Source: Bacillota bacterium
Lineage (GTDB): Bacteria; Bacillota_A; Clostridia; Lachnospirales; Lachnospiraceae
DNA: 15,179 nt
Assembly (NCBI GenBank): GCA_023443925.1
Contig: JAEZSL010000383.1
Span: 1-15,179 of the forward strand
Direction: 5' to 3'
Shown here: in pieces, positions 13,996-15,179 of the stretch
Numbering within the stretch: the first letter of the stretch is position 1
Layout of the letters: each line of letters begins with the position of its first letter
Notes under the pieces: generated by a model
The model's database searches: none
What the model saw: the letters and a program-made list of their open reading frames with translations, nothing else
What the model was told of the DNA's origin: nothing
Position numbers and translations under genes: made by a program

Positions 13996-14070
13996 GTTGA
14001 AAAATAAATTTTTCAACAGAAAGTTTGTGCTTGCGCACAACAAACTTGATATGCACAAAGAGCATGTGCA
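13996..14070. repeat. Three consecutive inverted repeats
   Basis: Hairpin 1 is GTTGAAAAAT (13996-14005) with ATTTTTCAAC (14008-14017), perfect with a 2-nt gap. Hairpin 2 spans 14021-14047: either outer arms AAGTTTG/CAAACTT, or a tight TTGTGC/GCACAA stem (14025-14030 and 14035-14040) with loop TTGC. Hairpin 3 is TGCACA (14052-14057) with TGTGCA (14065-14070). No supported gene overlaps. The modular structure resembles a dispersed palindromic repeat or a small structured RNA. Confidence 0.75.
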
Positions 14071-14289
14071 AGAATAGAGGTTAAAATGACAGGACGTTTA
14101 CTTCAAAAATTGTATATGCTATACAAAAACTGGTTATTAAAAAGGGATATACAATATGCTAAAATACTAATCGAGGGCCAAGGAGTACAAAAACGGTTTA
14201 TGCGAAATACATAAAACTGACTTAATTTTTCGATTTACCGGAACGTTTAATGGAGGGATGTTAAGAGTAACAAAGAAGGAGAAAAGAAA
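14071..14289 (+). other. Upstream region of the terminal sensor gene
   Basis: Non-coding as far as I can see. A palindrome TTGTATA-TGC-TATACAA (14110-14126) overlaps a weak promoter-like pair, TTTACT (14097-14102) and TATACA (14120-14125) with a 17-bp spacer. TATACAA and TATGCT recur at 14148-14160. TTTATG/CATAAA (14197-14202 and 14210-14215) is a further inverted repeat. These could be operator or promoter elements for the gene at 14290, but none is strong. Confidence 0.35.
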
Positions 14290-15179
14290 ATGAAAAAGTT
14301 ACTGACGTCGATGGACAGGGGTGTTACATTATCGACTTTTAAGTCAATCTTTAAAACCATGCTGTTGTTAGTGCTGATTCCGGTATGTGCGGCAGTTTTA
14401 ATTGGATTGAATTCTCTAAATATTGTTCAGAGGGAAATAAAAAATTCCGCTGATGTAGTTTTTCAGGAAATCAAGGATGAAATTGATCAGAACTTTAAAA
14501 TTGCGCTTAATTTATCCAACCGGATCAGAAAAGACCCTCTGATTATCGATTATGCAAAAGCGGGGACGAGAAATTATTATCAGGAACATGAAATTTTAAC
14601 AGAACTGCAGGAATTGGTATCTGGATTTGAGCAGGTAGAGCTGGTCTATGTATCCTATCCGCAGTTTAACCGGATAATCTCCAATAACAGCGGAGCGGAT
14701 ATGAAACAGTTCCACATTCAAAATTACAGAGGGAATTACGAGGAATGGGCCAGAGGACTTTGTATCAAACAGAATATCAGCGTGGCTGCCATGAAGCGGC
14801 TGGAACATGGTAATAGTTGTAATATCATTTCTAAAGTTTTAAATATCCGTACCGATGCTCCCCAGGCAGTGGTGGTGGTCCAGCTAAAAGAAACCTCCTT
14901 TTCGGAAATACTTAACCGGCTGAGACTTAATAGTTCGGATCAAATTCTGGTGTTTTTTAAAGATTACTGTATCGGCAGTACCTTAGGTGAAGGGACAGAC
15001 CAGGAGTATTTAAATAAAATAAGGGAAAGTACGCAAGAGCGGCAGGAGTACTCCTTAAACCGGATAAAATATAAAATACAGACTTTAATTTCTCCGCAGT
15101 ACGGATTATCGTTCATTTATCTTACACCTGATTCCGTATTCCATAATTCCATCCAGTTTGCCAGAATGTACGCGGCACT
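14290..15179 (+). CDS. Membrane sensor protein, N-terminal part; 3' end outside window
   Basis: The frame stays open from ATG 14290 to the window end (296 codons). AAGGAG (14276-14281) stands 8 nt before the ATG. After a short cytoplasmic start (MKKLLTSMDRGVTLSTFKSI) comes one membrane helix (about residues 22-42, LLVLIPVCAAVLIGL), then about 250 residues of extracellular mixed alpha/beta sequence. These begin with a long helix (NSADVVFQEIKDEIDQNFK) and continue in a Cache-like pattern. This architecture is common in two groups: membrane-bound AraC-family regulators, and YesM-type sensor histidine kinases, which often sense sugars or cell-surface cues. The output domain lies beyond the window, so the two cannot be separated. 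The gene is alone on its strand here. Confidence 0.75.
   Translation, partial: MKKLLTSMDRGVTLSTFKSIFKTMLLLVLIPVCAAVLIGLNSLNIVQREIKNSADVVFQEIKDEIDQNFKIALNLSNRIRKDPLIIDYAKAGTRNYYQEHEILTELQELVSGFEQVELVYVSYPQFNRIISNNSGADMKQFHIQNYRGNYEEWARGLCIKQNISVAAMKRLEHGNSCNIISKVLNIRTDAPQAVVVVQLKETSFSEILNRLRLNSSDQILVFFKDYCIGSTLGEGTDQEYLNKIRESTQERQEYSLNRIKYKIQTLISPQYGLSFIYLTPDSVFHNSIQFARMYAA

Noticed and set aside
13928..14077. 49-codon plus-strand ORF (starts MKTDKTEKPS) crossing the triple hairpin
   Set aside because: No Shine-Dalgarno precedes the ATG, and most of its length is hairpin sequence rather than protein-like sequence.
14248..14291. 11-codon leader ORF ending in an ATGA overlap with the sensor gene
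   Set aside because: GGAGGG abuts its ATG with no spacing, and the peptide is only Lys-rich Shine-Dalgarno sequence read as codons.

Overview
The window is about 15.2 kb of AT-rich Firmicutes DNA. It carries a complete spoIIA operon followed directly by a spoVA operon, so the organism forms endospores. The small DUF4250 and DUF6514 proteins, the PBP1A with an Asn/Gly-rich tail and the overall base composition suggest a clostridial host, most likely Lachnospiraceae (Lachnoclostridium/Anaerocolumna-like). That placement is inference; there is no rRNA here.

Layout. 1-971 (+): 3' part of a membrane-anchored TPR/coiled-coil protein, closed by a hairpin terminator (1006-1048). 1136-2836 (+): spoIIAA, spoIIAB and sigF, the anti-anti-sigma, anti-sigma kinase and sigma F that switch on the forespore programme; a terminator follows at 2941-2978. 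3014-6634 (+): spoVA operon in the order 49-aa membrane ORF, spoVAA, spoVAB, a 250-bp array of fourteen ~18-bp repeats, spoVAC, spoVAD (with a Gln/Lys/Ser-repeat N-terminal extension) and spoVAE. These encode the forespore inner-membrane dipicolinate channel used in sporulation and germination. A bidirectional terminator (6787-6853) separates it from a convergent 929-aa class A penicillin-binding protein (6916-9705, -).

10065-10355 (+) encodes a DUF6514-type protein behind an exact Spo0A-box heptamer. It converges on a minus-strand pair, DUF4250 then YigZ/IMPACT (11307 down to 10462). Divergent from that pair is rarA (11636-12964, +) with a clear sigma-A promoter. Two minus-strand genes follow, a 74-aa two-helix membrane protein and a GNAT acetyltransferase (13820 down to 13087); their terminator appears to lie inside the 3' end of rarA. 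13821-14289 is non-coding and holds three successive hairpins. The window ends in the N-terminal sensor part of a membrane receptor or regulator (14290 onwards).

Most of the window is recognisable housekeeping and sporulation DNA. I see no defence system, mobile element, CRISPR array or biosynthetic cluster. The unusual parts are small: the repeat array inside the spoVA operon, the 49-aa ORF ahead of spoVAA, the repetitive SpoVAD extension, the triple hairpin near 14.0 kb and the terminator nested in rarA.
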